64,000 bases of DNA. Origin: Oscillospiraceae bacterium (lineage in GTDB: Bacteria > Bacillota > Clostridia > Oscillospirales > Ruminococcaceae). Below, in pieces: positions 43,873 to 53,223 of the stretch; within the stretch, counting starts at the first letter, position 1, and each line of letters opens with the position of its first letter. A model generated the notes under the pieces. That model saw only the letters and a list, made by a program, of their open reading frames with translations. It did no database searches and had not been told where the DNA came from. Position numbers and translations under genes: made by a program. The stretch spans positions 35,376 through 99,375 of the forward strand of contig JAHZAU010000006.1 in NCBI GenBank assembly GCA_019423755.1. The letters run 5' to 3'.

Positions 43873-44929
43873 GCCCAAAAAAGTCCTGGTAGCCCTCAGC
43901 GGCGGAGTGGATTCCTCGGTAGCGGTCCATCTGTTCCGCCAGCAGGGCTGGGAGGTGGAGGCGGTGGTGCTGGAGTTTTCCCCCGAGCACAAGGCCGCTG
44001 TCCAGGCCGCCCAGACGGTGGCGGACCAGCTGGGGGTCCGGCTGCATGTGGTCCCCTGCTATGAGGAGTTCTGGCGCAACGTCATCGAGCCCTTCTGCCG
44101 GGAGTACCAGGCCGGGCGTACCCCCAACCCCTGCATCCTCTGCAATCCCTCCACCAAGTTTGCCGGCATCTGCCGCGCCGCCCAGGAGCTGGGCTTCCCC
44201 TATGTGGCCACCGGCCACTACGCCCGGGTGGAGCACCTGCCCGACGGCACCGCCCAGCTGTTCCGGGCCGACTGCCGGGAGCGCGACCAGTCCTATATGC
44301 TCCACCGCCTGACCCAGGAGCAGCTTTCCATGCTGCTTCTGCCGCTACAGGGGATGGAAAAATCCCAGGTGCGCGCCATCGCCCAGGAGGCGGGCCTGGC
44401 CTCGGCCCAAGCGCCGGACAGCCAGGAGATCTGCTGGATCCCGGACAACGACTACGCCTCCTACATTGAAAAACACTTCGGCCGCTGCCAGCCGGGCGAG
44501 TTTATCTCCCCGGACGGCGCCGTCTGCGGCACCCATCAGGGCCTGCTGCACTATACCGTCGGCCAGCGCAAGCGGCTGGGCATCGCCCTCGGTTACCCGG
44601 TGTTCATCCGGGAGATCGACCCGGCCTCCAACCGCATCTACCTGGCCCGCACCGGGGAGGAATACTTCCCCGGCATCACCTTGGAGCAGGTGGTGGTCCA
44701 GCCCAACCCCTGGCTCTCCCCCGAGGAAGGCTCCTCCGCCCAGCTGTCGGTGAAGATCCGCTCCCGGGCCGGGGACGCCCCCGCCTTAGTGACCATGACC
44801 GGCCCCGACACCGCTGTGGTACGCTTTGCCGAGCCCCAGCGGGCCCCGGCCCCCGGCCAGTCCTGCGTCTTCTACCAGGGCGACCAGGTACTGGGCGGCG
44901 GCTACATCCACCAGCAGCTGACCGTATAA
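43844..44929 (+). CDS. mnmA: tRNA-specific 2-thiouridylase
   Basis: Thiolates U34 of tRNA-Glu/Gln/Lys using sulfur from the desulfurase. The 361-aa PP-loop enzyme has VALSGGVDSSVAVHLF near residue 16, the first catalytic cysteine in GRTPNPCILCNPSTKF near 89, ATGHYARVEHL near 120 and the second in DSQEICWIPDNDYASYIE near 195, followed by TVGQRKRLGIALG. A GTG start at 43844 overlaps nifU by 29 nt and has GGAGA 8 nt upstream; an in-frame ATG at 43853 is the alternative. The clustering with nifS and nifU makes a sulfur-relay operon. Confidence 0.95.
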   Translation: MNAMPATPTKPKKVLVALSGGVDSSVAVHLFRQQGWEVEAVVLEFSPEHKAAVQAAQTVADQLGVRLHVVPCYEEFWRNVIEPFCREYQAGRTPNPCILCNPSTKFAGICRAAQELGFPYVATGHYARVEHLPDGTAQLFRADCRERDQSYMLHRLTQEQLSMLLLPLQGMEKSQVRAIAQEAGLASAQAPDSQEICWIPDNDYASYIEKHFGRCQPGEFISPDGAVCGTHQGLLHYTVGQRKRLGIALGYPVFIREIDPASNRIYLARTGEEYFPGITLEQVVVQPNPWLSPEEGSSAQLSVKIRSRAGDAPALVTMTGPDTAVVRFAEPQRAPAPGQSCVFYQGDQVLGGGYIHQQLTV

Positions 44930-44936
44930 CCGCAAA

Positions 44937-44978
44937 ATAAAAAGAGGAAGAAAGCGAAATGCTTTCTTCCTCTTTTTT
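44937..44978. terminator. Bidirectional terminator between mnmA and the flavodiiron gene
   Basis: A perfect 15-bp stem (44941-44955 with 44961-44975, 5-nt loop), A-rich on the left and T-rich on the right, between two convergent genes. Confidence 0.92.
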
Positions 44979-44991
44979 ATGTTCGGTTGGA

Positions 44992-46209
44992 TTATTCTTC
45001 GTCCAGGCTCTGGGCAAAAGCGCGGCCCAGCTTTTCGGCGCGTTCCAGGTCCTCCTGGGTGGGGACGAAGCAGACCTTCATGCCGGAGCCGAAGACCTTC
45101 ACCCGCAGGCCGTCCAGACGAGCCTTGACGTTGGGCACGCCTTCGCCGCTCCATCCGTAGGAGCCGAAGAGCACCGCCGGTTTGTTGGCGCTGTTGACGG
45201 CGTCCATGCCGGCCAGCAGGTTCCACACCGGAGGCAGGGCGTCCCGGTTGAGGGTGGGGGTACCGATGGCAAAGGCGGAAGCCCGGTTGAGCTTGCGGTG
45301 CAGCTCCTCCATGGGGTGCTCGATCAGGTCCAGCAGTTCCACCTGGGCGGTGGGCTGGCCTTCCTGGATGCCTTTGGCCAGGTGCTGGGCCAGACGGCGG
45401 GTGTTGCCGTAGGCCGAGCAGTAGAACACCGGGATCTGCAGCGGCTGAGAGGCCGGGACCGGCTGGCTCCACAGCTCGTACTTCGCCAGCACCTCTTCCA
45501 GACGGCCGCCGGAGGTCAGCACCGGGCCATGGCTGGTGCAGACGGTGCGCAGGCCACGCAGGCCGCGGACCTTCTCCAAACCTTTGCGCACATAGCAGCC
45601 GAAAGGCCCGAAGATGGCTTCATAATACAGCTCCAAGGCGGTGTCATAGGCCTTGGGGTAGGCGATGGCGGTGTCGAAGGTGTAGGGCTCGCAGTAGTGG
45701 CAGCCCAAAAAGTCGCAGCTAAAGAGGACGCCTTCCTCGGGGCACCAGGTGAACATGGAGTCCGGCCAATGCAGGAAGGGAGCGGAAACAAACTCCAAGC
45801 TCCGGCCGCCCAGATCGATGCGGTCGCCGTCTTTTGCTTTGACGATAGCCAGGTCGGGGCGGTTCGTGATGTTTTTCAGGTATACCGCACCGGCCGCCGA
45901 GGTGATCACCTGGGCGTTGGGCATCTCCTCCAGCAGGCGGTCCAGCGCGCCGGAGTGGTCCGGCTCGTTGTGGTTGAGGATGATGTAATCCACCTGTTTG
46001 GGGTCACAAACCTGACGGATGTTTTCCAGGTACTGGTCGAAGAATTCCCCGTGGCAGGTCTCGATGAGGGCGGTTTTTTCCTCGCCCTGCACCAGATAGG
46101 AGTTGTAGCTGGTGCCGCTTTCGGTCTTCATTACAATATCAAACACCCGCATATTGGGGTTGAGGATACCGACGGAATGGATGTGAGAGGTGATCTTGGT
46201 TGCTGCCAC
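44992..46209 (-). CDS. FprA family A-type flavoprotein (flavodiiron protein)
   Basis: Reduces O2 and/or NO in anaerobes. The 405-aa protein has a metallo-beta-lactamase-like diiron domain with IILNHNEPDHSGAL near residue 78 and HWPDSMFTWCPEE near 145, GCHYCEPYTFDTAIA near 171 and SHGPVLTS near 228 carrying further iron ligands. The C-terminal flavodoxin domain has PVFYCSAYGNTRRLAQHLAKG near 257 (FMN phosphate loop) and FGSYGWSGEGV near 349. The electron donor (rubredoxin or similar) is not in the window. Its promoter carries the same type of palindrome as the nifS promoter. Confidence 0.94.
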   Translation of the reverse strand: MAATKITSHIHSVGILNPNMRVFDIVMKTESGTSYNSYLVQGEEKTALIETCHGEFFDQYLENIRQVCDPKQVDYIILNHNEPDHSGALDRLLEEMPNAQVITSAAGAVYLKNITNRPDLAIVKAKDGDRIDLGGRSLEFVSAPFLHWPDSMFTWCPEEGVLFSCDFLGCHYCEPYTFDTAIAYPKAYDTALELYYEAIFGPFGCYVRKGLEKVRGLRGLRTVCTSHGPVLTSGGRLEEVLAKYELWSQPVPASQPLQIPVFYCSAYGNTRRLAQHLAKGIQEGQPTAQVELLDLIEHPMEELHRKLNRASAFAIGTPTLNRDALPPVWNLLAGMDAVNSANKPAVLFGSYGWSGEGVPNVKARLDGLRVKVFGSGMKVCFVPTQEDLERAEKLGRAFAQSLDEE

Positions 46210-46282
46210 AGTCTGCGCCTTCCTTTCTTATTACCAGAAACCCGGCCCGGGAGCCAGGCGGATCGTTATAACTTTCACATAT

Positions 46283-46311
46283 AGTATACCACAGGGGTAT
46301 AATACTGTAAA
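46283..46311 (-). promoter_or_regulatory. Promoter of the flavodiiron gene
   Basis: On the minus strand TTTACA (46306-46311) and TATACT (46283-46288) with 17-bp spacing. The spacer is filled by the palindromic operator. Confidence 0.82.
46285..46301. promoter_or_regulatory. Palindromic operator in the flavodiiron promoter (Rrf2-like)
   Basis: TATACCACAGGGGTATA has perfect 6-bp arms (TATACC/GGTATA) around a 5-bp centre; read in the gene direction it is TATACCCCTGTGGTATA. It lies between -35 and -10, as the similar 17-bp site does at nifS. Confidence 0.62.
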
Positions 46312-46355
46312 GAATCGTTTTCCACAAAATTTCCCCGGGTCTGGGGGCTTTTTTG

Positions 46356-49193
46356 CTACCCGCGCTGGGGGTCAGCCAGCAGGCGGCGCAGATACTGCCC
46401 GGTATAGGAACGCTCGCAGGCAGCCACCTCTTCGGGGGTGCCGGTGACCACCACTTCCCCGCCCTTGTCGCCGCCTTCGGGGCCCAGGTCGATGATGTGG
46501 TCCGCCACCTTGATGACGTCCAGGTTGTGCTCGATGACCACCACGGTGTTGCCGGTATCCACCAGCGCCTGCAGCACCTGCACCAGGCGGTGGACGTCGG
46601 CGGTATGCAGGCCGGTGGTAGGCTCGTCCAGGATGTAGATGGTCTTGCCGGTGGGCTTTTTGGAAAGCTCGGTGGCCAACTTCACCCGCTGGGCCTCGCC
46701 GCCGGAAAGGGTGGTGGCCGGCTGCCCCAGCTTCACATACCCAAGGCCCACCTCGCAGAGGGTCTGCACCTTGCGGCGGATGCGCGGGATGTTCTCAAAG
46801 AAGCCCAAAGCTTCCTCGGCGGTCATCTCCAACACGTCGTAGATGGACTTGTCCTTGTACTTCACTTCCAGGGTCTCGCGGTTGTAGCGGCGGCCCTTGC
46901 ACACCTCGCAGGGGACGTAGATGTCCGGCAGGAAGTGCATCTCGATCTTCAAAATGCCGTCGCCCTCGCAGGCCTCGCAGCGTCCGCCCTTGACGTTAAA
47001 GGAGAAGCGCCCGCTGTCGTAGCCGCGCAGCTTTGCCTCCTGGGTGTCGGCGAACAGGTTTCGGATATCGGTAAAGACGCCGGTGTAGGTGGCCGGGTTG
47101 GAGCGCGGGGTGCGCCCGATGGGCGACTGGCTGATGTCGATGACCTTGTCCAGGTTTTCGATGCCGCGGATCTCGCCGTAGCGGCCGGGACGCTCCTTGG
47201 ACAGGTTCAGCTGGGAGGCCAGTCCCTTGTAGAGGATCTCGTTGATGAGGGAGGATTTTCCCGAGCCGGACACGCCGGTGACCACCGTCAGGGTACCCAG
47301 GGGGATCTTCACGTTGATGTTTTTTAAGTTGTTCTGGCGGGCGCCGCGGATCTCCACAAACTTGCCGTTGCCGGGGCGGCGCTGGGCCGGGACCAAAATC
47401 TTCTTCGCCCCGCTCAGGTACTGCCCGGTAATGGACTGGGGGCAGGCCTCAATATCCGCCAGGGACCCGGCCGCTACCACCTGTCCGCCGTGGACCCCGG
47501 CCCCGGGGCCGATGTCCACAATATAGTCGGCGGCGCGCATGGTGTCCTCGTCGTGCTCCACCACGATGAGGGTGTTGCCCAGGTCCCGCAGGCGGCGCAG
47601 GGCGTCGATGAGCTTGTCGTTGTCCCGCTGATGCAGGCCGATGCTGGGCTCGTCCAGGATGTACAGCACCCCCATAAGGCTGGAACCGATCTGGGTCGCC
47701 AGGCGGATGCGCTGGCTTTCGCCACCGGAAAGGGTCCCCGCCGAGCGGGAAAGGGTCAGGTACTCCAGCCCCACGTTGCGCAAAAACTCCAACCGGGAGA
47801 GGATCTCCTTGACGATCTGATGGGCGATCATCTCCTCCTTTTCGGTGAGCTTCAGTTCCCGGAAGAAGGCGATGAGCTGGGTGATGGAGCGGTCGCACAG
47901 ATCGCTGATGTTCACCCCGCCCACCAGCACCGACAGGCTCTCCTTCTTCAGGCGCTTGCCGTGACACTCCGGGCAGTTCACCGAGCTCATCCAGCCGGAG
48001 ATCTCCTCCCGCATCCAGGCGCTGTTTGTCTCCCGGAAGCGGCGTTCCAGGTTGTTGGCCACCCCTTCAAACTCGGTGAAGTAGACCGACTTGGCGTTCT
48101 CGCTGTCCCGCTGCAGGCGGATCTTCTCCCCCTTGGTGCCGTAAAGGAGGATGTCCACCGCCTCCTTGGGCAGATCTTTAACGGGGGTATCCAGGGAGAA
48201 GTGGTAATGCTCCGCCAGGCTCTGGAAGTACATCTGCGCCAGGCCCCCTTCGGCGTAGTACCAGCCGCTGGCCCGGATGGCCCCTTCCGCTATAGACTTA
48301 TTTTTGTCCGGGATCACCAGGTCCGGGTCGATGGACATAAAGTTACCAAGGCCGGTGCATTTTTCACAGGCGCCGAAGGGATTGTTGAAGGAAAACATCC
48401 GGGGGTTGAGCTCCGGGATGCTGATGTTGTGCTCCGGGCAGGCGTAGTTTTGGGAGAAGAGCATCTCCTCCCCGTCGATGACGTCCACCAGCACCAGCCC
48501 GCCGGTGAGGGCGATGGCCGATTCCAGCGAGTCGGTCAGGCGGGTCTGGATGTCGTCGCGGATGACCAGGCGGTCCACCACGATCTCGATGTTGTGCTTT
48601 TTGTTTTTGTCCAGGGTGATCTCCTCGGTCAGCTCGTAAAGGCTGCCGTCCACCCGCACCCGCACAAAGCCGGACTTCCGGGCCCGTTCCAGCTCCTTCT
48701 GGTGCATGCCCTTTTTGCCCCGGACCACCGGCGCCAGCACCTGGATCTTGGTGCGCTCCGGCAGGGACAGCACCTTGTCCACCATCTGGTCGATGGTCTG
48801 CTGGCGGATCTCCTTGCCGCACACCGGGCAGTGCGGGATGCCGATGCGGGCGTACAGCAGACGCAGGTAGTCGTAAATTTCGGTAACGGTGCCCACAGTG
48901 GAGCGAGGGTTTTTGGAGGTGGTCTTCTGGTCGATGGAGATGGCCGGGGAAAGGCCGATGATGTCGTCCACGTCCGGCTTTTCCATCTGGCCCAAAAACT
49001 GCCGGGCGTAGGAGGAAAGGCTCTCCATATAGCGGCGCTGGCCGTCGGCAAAGATGGTGTCAAAGGCCAGGGAGGATTTGCCCGAACCGGAAAGCCCGGT
49101 AAAGACGATAAGTTTGTCGCGGGGGATCTCCAGGTCCACGTTTTTCAGGTTGTGCTCCCGTGCGCCGCGGATGATGATTTTGTCGTTGTTCAA
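46356..49193 (-). CDS. uvrA: Excinuclease ABC subunit A
   Basis: Damage-recognition ATPase of nucleotide excision repair. The 945-aa protein shows the first Walker [19 protein letters not shown] near residue 32, zinc fingers with CPVCGKEI near 124 and [17 protein letters not shown] near 737, two ABC signatures ([14 protein letters not shown] near 487 and [15 protein letters not shown] near 826) and a second Walker [17 protein letters not shown] near 643. The start is TTG at 49193, with GGAGG 8 nt upstream. It follows uvrB by 45 bp. Confidence 0.97.
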   Translation of the reverse strand: MNNDKIIIRGAREHNLKNVDLEIPRDKLIVFTGLSGSGKSSLAFDTIFADGQRRYMESLSSYARQFLGQMEKPDVDDIIGLSPAISIDQKTTSKNPRSTVGTVTEIYDYLRLLYARIGIPHCPVCGKEIRQQTIDQMVDKVLSLPERTKIQVLAPVVRGKKGMHQKELERARKSGFVRVRVDGSLYELTEEITLDKNKKHNIEIVVDRLVIRDDIQTRLTDSLESAIALTGGLVLVDVIDGEEMLFSQNYACPEHNISIPELNPRMFSFNNPFGACEKCTGLGNFMSIDPDLVIPDKNKSIAEGAIRASGWYYAEGGLAQMYFQSLAEHYHFSLDTPVKDLPKEAVDILLYGTKGEKIRLQRDSENAKSVYFTEFEGVANNLERRFRETNSAWMREEISGWMSSVNCPECHGKRLKKESLSVLVGGVNISDLCDRSITQLIAFFRELKLTEKEEMIAHQIVKEILSRLEFLRNVGLEYLTLSRSAGTLSGGESQRIRLATQIGSSLMGVLYILDEPSIGLHQRDNDKLIDALRRLRDLGNTLIVVEHDEDTMRAADYIVDIGPGAGVHGGQVVAAGSLADIEACPQSITGQYLSGAKKILVPAQRRPGNGKFVEIRGARQNNLKNINVKIPLGTLTVVTGVSGSGKSSLINEILYKGLASQLNLSKERPGRYGEIRGIENLDKVIDISQSPIGRTPRSNPATYTGVFTDIRNLFADTQEAKLRGYDSGRFSFNVKGGRCEACEGDGILKIEMHFLPDIYVPCEVCKGRRYNRETLEVKYKDKSIYDVLEMTAEEALGFFENIPRIRRKVQTLCEVGLGYVKLGQPATTLSGGEAQRVKLATELSKKPTGKTIYILDEPTTGLHTADVHRLVQVLQALVDTGNTVVVIEHNLDVIKVADHIIDLGPEGGDKGGEVVVTGTPEEVAACERSYTGQYLRRLLADPQRG

Positions 49194-49238
49194 GGTATCT
49201 GCCTCCGTGATCGTATGGCGTCCGGCCTAGGCCGGGGG

Positions 49239-51248
49239 TTATTTCTTCTTGTTCAGCTGCTTGAGGTTGGGGTTGCCCTGGTACTGGGCCTTGAGGGACT
49301 GGATCTTGTCCCGCAGGTAGGCGGCGTGCTCGAACTCCAGCATGCGGGCGGCGTTCTTCATCTCCAAGGTCAGCTTTTCGATGGTCTGGCGCACCTCCGC
49401 CTGGGTCATGCGCTTTTTGCCCTTGCCGATCTTGTCGGTCTTTTCCCGGGTGGAGATCTCGATAATGTCCCGCACCTCCTTGCGGATGGTCTGGGGCGAG
49501 ATATGGTGCTCCTCGTTGTAGGCAAGCTGCACCTGGCGGCGCCGGTAGGTCTCCCGGATGGCCCGCTCCATGGAATCGGTGACATTGTCGGCATACATGA
49601 TGACCTTGCCCTGGGCGTTTCGGGCGGCGCGGCCGATGGTCTGGATCAGCGAGGTCTCGGAGCGCAGGAAGCCCTCCTTGTCGGCGTCCAAAATGGCCAC
49701 CAAGCTCACCTCCGGGATGTCCAGGCCTTCGCGCAGCAGGTTGATGCCCACCAGCACGTCAAACTCGCCCAACCGCAGGTCCCGGATGATCTCCATCCGC
49801 TCGATGGTGTCGATGCTGTGGTGCAGGTACCGCACCCGCACCCCCATGTTTTCAAAGAAGCCGGTCAGGTCCTCGGCCATCTTCTTGGTCAGGGTGGTCA
49901 CCAAAACGCGCTCGTCCCGGGCGGCCCGCTGGTTGATCTCCGAAAGCAGGTCGTCCATCTGGCCCGCTACCGGCCGCACCTCGATCTCCGGGTCCACCAG
50001 GCCGGTGGGCCGGATGACCTGCTCCACGATCTGGGCGCTGTGTTCCTTTTCAAACTCGCCCGGCGTGGCGCTGACAAAGATGATCTGGTTGATCTTGCTA
50101 TAAAACTCGTCGAAGTTTAGCGGCCGGTTGTCAAAGGCCGACGGCAGCCGGAAGCCGAAGTCCACCAGGCTCTTTTTGCGCGCCTGGTCTCCGGCGAACA
50201 TCCCCCGCACCTGGGGGAGGGTCACGTGGGACTCGTCCACAAACATGAGCCAGTCGTCTGGGAAGTAGTCCAGCAGGGTGAAGGGGCTGCTGCCCGGCTC
50301 CCGGCCGGAAAGCACCCGGGAATAGTTTTCGATGCCCTTACAGAAGCCGATCTCGGTGAGCATCTCCATGTCGTAGTTGGTGCGTTCCAGGATGCGCTGG
50401 GCCTCGATGTACTTGTCGTTCTGTTTAAAGTACTGCACCCGCTCGTCCATCTCCTCCCGGATCTCCTGGAGGGCGCGCTGCATCTTGTCCCGGGGAACGA
50501 TGTAGTGGGACGCCGGGTAGATGGCCACATGGGAAACTACCGCCTTCACCTCGCCGGTGAGGGTGTTGATCTCGCTGATGCGGTCGATCTCGTCGCCGAA
50601 GAACTCGATGCGGATAGCGGTATCCCCCGAGTAGGAGGGGAACACCTCCACCACGTCGCCCCGCACCCGGAACTTGTTGCGGATAAAGTTGATGTCGTTG
50701 CGCTCATACTGCAGCTCCACCAGCTTTTTAAGCACCTCGTCCCGCTCCTTCTGCATGCCGGTGCGCAGCGAGATGACCATATTGCGGTAGTCGATGGGGT
50801 CGCCCAGGGAGTAGATGCAGGAGACGCTGGCCACGATGATCACATCCCGCCGCTCGGAAAGGGCGGAGGTGGCGGAGTGGCGCAGGCGCTCGATCTCCTC
50901 GTTGATGGCGCTGTCCTTTTCGATGTAGGTGTCGGTGCTGGCGATGTAGGCTTCCGGCTGGTAGTAGTCGTAGTAGGAGACGAAATATTCCACCGCGTTG
51001 TGGGGGAAAAACTCCCGGAACTCGCTGCAAAGCTGGGCGGCCAGGGTCTTGTTGTGGGCCAGCACCAGGGTGGGCCGGTTGACCTTCTGGATGATGTTTG
51101 CCATGGTAAAGGTCTTGCCCGAGCCGGTGACGCCCAGCAGGGTCTGCTCCTTTTTGCCGTCCAGCACCCCTTGGGCCAGGGCGTCGATGGCCTGGGGCTG
51201 GTCGCCGGTGGGCTGGTAGGGCGCCACCAGTTCAAAGTGGTCTGCCAT
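49239..51248 (-). CDS. uvrB: Excinuclease ABC subunit B
   Basis: DNA helicase-like damage verifier. The 669-aa protein has Walker [18 protein letters not shown] near residue 36, the beta-hairpin region [20 protein letters not shown] near 92 (Tyr-rich), DEXH-type [14 protein letters not shown] near 334, the helicase motif VI region [18 protein letters not shown] near 537 and the C-terminal UvrC-binding UVR domain near 625-660. It is the first gene of a uvrB-uvrA operon under a LexA-box promoter; uvrC is not in the window. Confidence 0.97.
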   Translation of the reverse strand: MADHFELVAPYQPTGDQPQAIDALAQGVLDGKKEQTLLGVTGSGKTFTMANIIQKVNRPTLVLAHNKTLAAQLCSEFREFFPHNAVEYFVSYYDYYQPEAYIASTDTYIEKDSAINEEIERLRHSATSALSERRDVIIVASVSCIYSLGDPIDYRNMVISLRTGMQKERDEVLKKLVELQYERNDINFIRNKFRVRGDVVEVFPSYSGDTAIRIEFFGDEIDRISEINTLTGEVKAVVSHVAIYPASHYIVPRDKMQRALQEIREEMDERVQYFKQNDKYIEAQRILERTNYDMEMLTEIGFCKGIENYSRVLSGREPGSSPFTLLDYFPDDWLMFVDESHVTLPQVRGMFAGDQARKKSLVDFGFRLPSAFDNRPLNFDEFYSKINQIIFVSATPGEFEKEHSAQIVEQVIRPTGLVDPEIEVRPVAGQMDDLLSEINQRAARDERVLVTTLTKKMAEDLTGFFENMGVRVRYLHHSIDTIERMEIIRDLRLGEFDVLVGINLLREGLDIPEVSLVAILDADKEGFLRSETSLIQTIGRAARNAQGKVIMYADNVTDSMERAIRETYRRRQVQLAYNEEHHISPQTIRKEVRDIIEISTREKTDKIGKGKKRMTQAEVRQTIEKLTLEMKNAARMLEFEHAAYLRDKIQSLKAQYQGNPNLKQLNKKK

Positions 51249-51412
51249 CCTTTCTTCACTCTCCTCTCGCTTGGGGGATCTTTTTTCCTTGTCTTTTATC
51301 CTGAACTCTTCTTATTATAGCACAAATGCGACGGTTTTAGTATCATTTCTTTTCTGCCGCATTTCTCGATTTTTCTTCTATTATACCGCAAAAACCGGAC
51401 GGATTCCGTCAT

Positions 51413-51442
51413 ATTATCCGAACAAATGTTCTTTTTTGTCCA
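51413..51442 (-). promoter_or_regulatory. Candidate SOS promoter of uvrB-uvrA
   Basis: On the minus strand TGGACA (51437-51442) and GATAAT (51413-51418) are 18 bp apart, with the LexA box in the spacer. Two further TATAAT sequences downstream (51380-51385 and nearer to uvrB) could serve as additional -10 boxes. Confidence 0.62.
51420..51431. promoter_or_regulatory. LexA (SOS) box
   Basis: GAACAAATGTTC, in context CGAACAAATGTTCT, agrees with the Gram-positive LexA consensus CGAACRNRYGTTYC at all but the last position. It sits about 170 bp upstream of uvrB, inside the promoter spacer. Confidence 0.82.
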
Positions 51443-51446
51443 TTTT

Positions 51447-51488
51447 TCAAAAAGCCGGCCCCCGTCTTTCTTGGACAGGGGCCGGCTT
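51447..51488 (-). terminator. Terminator of the cardiolipin synthase gene
   Basis: A strong stem (51452-51462 with 51478-51488 plus an inner extension) followed on the minus strand by a T-rich tract. It separates cls from the uvrB promoter. Confidence 0.85.
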
Positions 51489-51513
51489 GTGCATTTTTTC
51501 GAAAAAGTCCTGG

Positions 51514-53049
51514 TTACATCAGCGGCGCGAACACCCGCAGGATGCTCCGCCCAATCTTCACCAGCCAGTTGACGCTGCGGCACTGCTCCAAGGTCACCGG
51601 CTGGCTCACCTCCATCAGGTGGGCGTAGTCCTCCTTCATGTCCGCCAGACAGGGGGTCTGGTACATCCAGACGGCGCACTCAAAGTGCAGGTACAGGCTG
51701 CGGTAGTCCAGGTTGATGGTGCCCACCACGCCGTAGTCGTCGTCGCTGATAAGGGTCTTGGCGTGGATGAAGCCGGGGGTGTACTCGTAGATCTTCACCC
51801 CGGCCTCCGCCAGGATCTCATAGTAAGCGCGGGTCACGGCGTGGACGTACCACTTGTCCGCAATATGCGGGGTAACGATGCGCACATCCACTCCGCTTTT
51901 GGCGGCGCCGCACAGGGCGGTGACCATCTCGTTGCTGATGATGAGATAGGGGGTTGTAATGTACACATACCGTTCGGCCTTGTTGATCAGGTTCAGGTAG
52001 ACCGTCTCCCCCACCGACTCGTCGTCCAGGGGACTGTCGGTGTAAGGCTGGACGAAGCCCGGCGCCTCCACCGGCTCCTTCTGGTAACGGGAGACCAAAA
52101 ACTGGTCGTAGTCCTCCCGGCCTTTGCTCATATAGTCCCAAAGGGAAAGGAACATCATGGTCAGCCCGCGGACGCCCTCGCCCTTGAGCATCACCGCCGT
52201 GTCCTTCCAGTGGCCGTGCTTTTCGTAGGCGTTGATATACTCGTCCGCCAGGTTGATGCCGCCGGTGAAGCCGGTGTGGCCGTCGATGACGCAGATCTTG
52301 CGGTGGTCGCGGTTGTTAAAGCGCAGGGAAAGCACCGGGATAAAGGGGTTAAACACCTGGCACTGGATGCCCCGCTCACGCAGGGTACGGAAATAACCAT
52401 TGGGCAGGGTCATGATGCAGCCCAGGTCGTCGTACATGACCCGGACGTCCACCCCTTCTTTGGCCTTGCGGGTGAGGATCTCCAAAATCGGGTCCCACAT
52501 CTTCCCTTCCTGGATGATGAAGTATTCCAGAAAGATATAATGCTCCGCCTGTTCCAGCTCGCGGCACATGGCCTCGAACATCTCCTCCCCCAGGCGGAAA
52601 TACTGCACCGAGGTGTTTTTATACGGCGGGCACCAGGCGTATTCCTGGATGTAGCGGGCCTGGTTGGCGGCAGAGCGGTCCTTCTGTTCCAGCTCTTCCA
52701 GCACCTTGGGGTTGCGCCAGTCCCAGGAGGAGAAGTTCTCCGCTATGGCGCGCATCCGGCGGCGCTCGCCCCGGGTCAGCTTGCCGCCGCCGAACATCAG
52801 GTAAAACAGCCCGCCGAACACCGGCAGCAGCAGGATGGGGATGAGCCAGGCGATCTTATAGGCCGGGTTGGTCTTGGCGTTGAGGATATACAGCGCCACA
52901 CCCGCGCTCACCAGCACGCAAACCACATAGAAATACACAAAGTACCGGTCGAACCAGACGATCATGGTCAGCAGCAGGGCCAGCTGGATGAGGATCAGCA
53001 GTCCCACGACCACTACCCGCTGAAACAGGGTTTGAAAAAGCTTCTTCAT
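51514..53049 (-). CDS. cls: Cardiolipin synthase
   Basis: Condenses two phosphatidylglycerol molecules to cardiolipin at the membrane. The 511-aa protein has two N-terminal transmembrane helices (about residues 10-60), then two phospholipase D domains. Their HKD motifs are NRDHRKICVIDGHTGFTGGI near residue 244 and FIHAKTLISDDDYGVVGTIN near 424. The length and N-terminal membrane hairpin fit bacterial Cls. It is a single-gene unit with its own terminator. Confidence 0.95.
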   Translation of the reverse strand: MKKLFQTLFQRVVVVGLLILIQLALLLTMIVWFDRYFVYFYVVCVLVSAGVALYILNAKTNPAYKIAWLIPILLLPVFGGLFYLMFGGGKLTRGERRRMRAIAENFSSWDWRNPKVLEELEQKDRSAANQARYIQEYAWCPPYKNTSVQYFRLGEEMFEAMCRELEQAEHYIFLEYFIIQEGKMWDPILEILTRKAKEGVDVRVMYDDLGCIMTLPNGYFRTLRERGIQCQVFNPFIPVLSLRFNNRDHRKICVIDGHTGFTGGINLADEYINAYEKHGHWKDTAVMLKGEGVRGLTMMFLSLWDYMSKGREDYDQFLVSRYQKEPVEAPGFVQPYTDSPLDDESVGETVYLNLINKAERYVYITTPYLIISNEMVTALCGAAKSGVDVRIVTPHIADKWYVHAVTRAYYEILAEAGVKIYEYTPGFIHAKTLISDDDYGVVGTINLDYRSLYLHFECAVWMYQTPCLADMKEDYAHLMEVSQPVTLEQCRSVNWLVKIGRSILRVFAPLM

Positions 53050-53119
53050 AGGACGTCCTTTCTGTCGTTTTCCCGACGGAGGAAGGGGTTCTCGTTTCTC
53101 CGACTTTTCTCGTACCCTT

Positions 53120-53148
53120 ATTATAGCAACTTTTTCCCCTGCAATCCA
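53120..53148 (-). promoter_or_regulatory. Candidate promoter of cls
   Basis: An extended -10, TGCTATAAT (core 53120-53125), on the minus strand; the -35 (TGGATT at 53143-53148) is weak. Confidence 0.5.
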
Positions 53149-53169
53149 TCCTTTTCCCCCACTCTTTAC

Positions 53170-53210
53170 AAAAAGAAAAAACGCCCCCGCCCCAAAGGGG
53201 CGAAGGCGCT
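53170..53210 (-). terminator. Terminator of the oxidoreductase gene
   Basis: A stem of GCCCC/GGGGC plus CGCC/GGCG around an internal loop (53182-53193 with 53197-53208, loop AAA) is followed on the minus strand by a T-rich run. It lies just after the stop of the Gfo/Idh gene. Confidence 0.78.
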
Positions 53211-53223
53211 GTATGGTTGGGGG

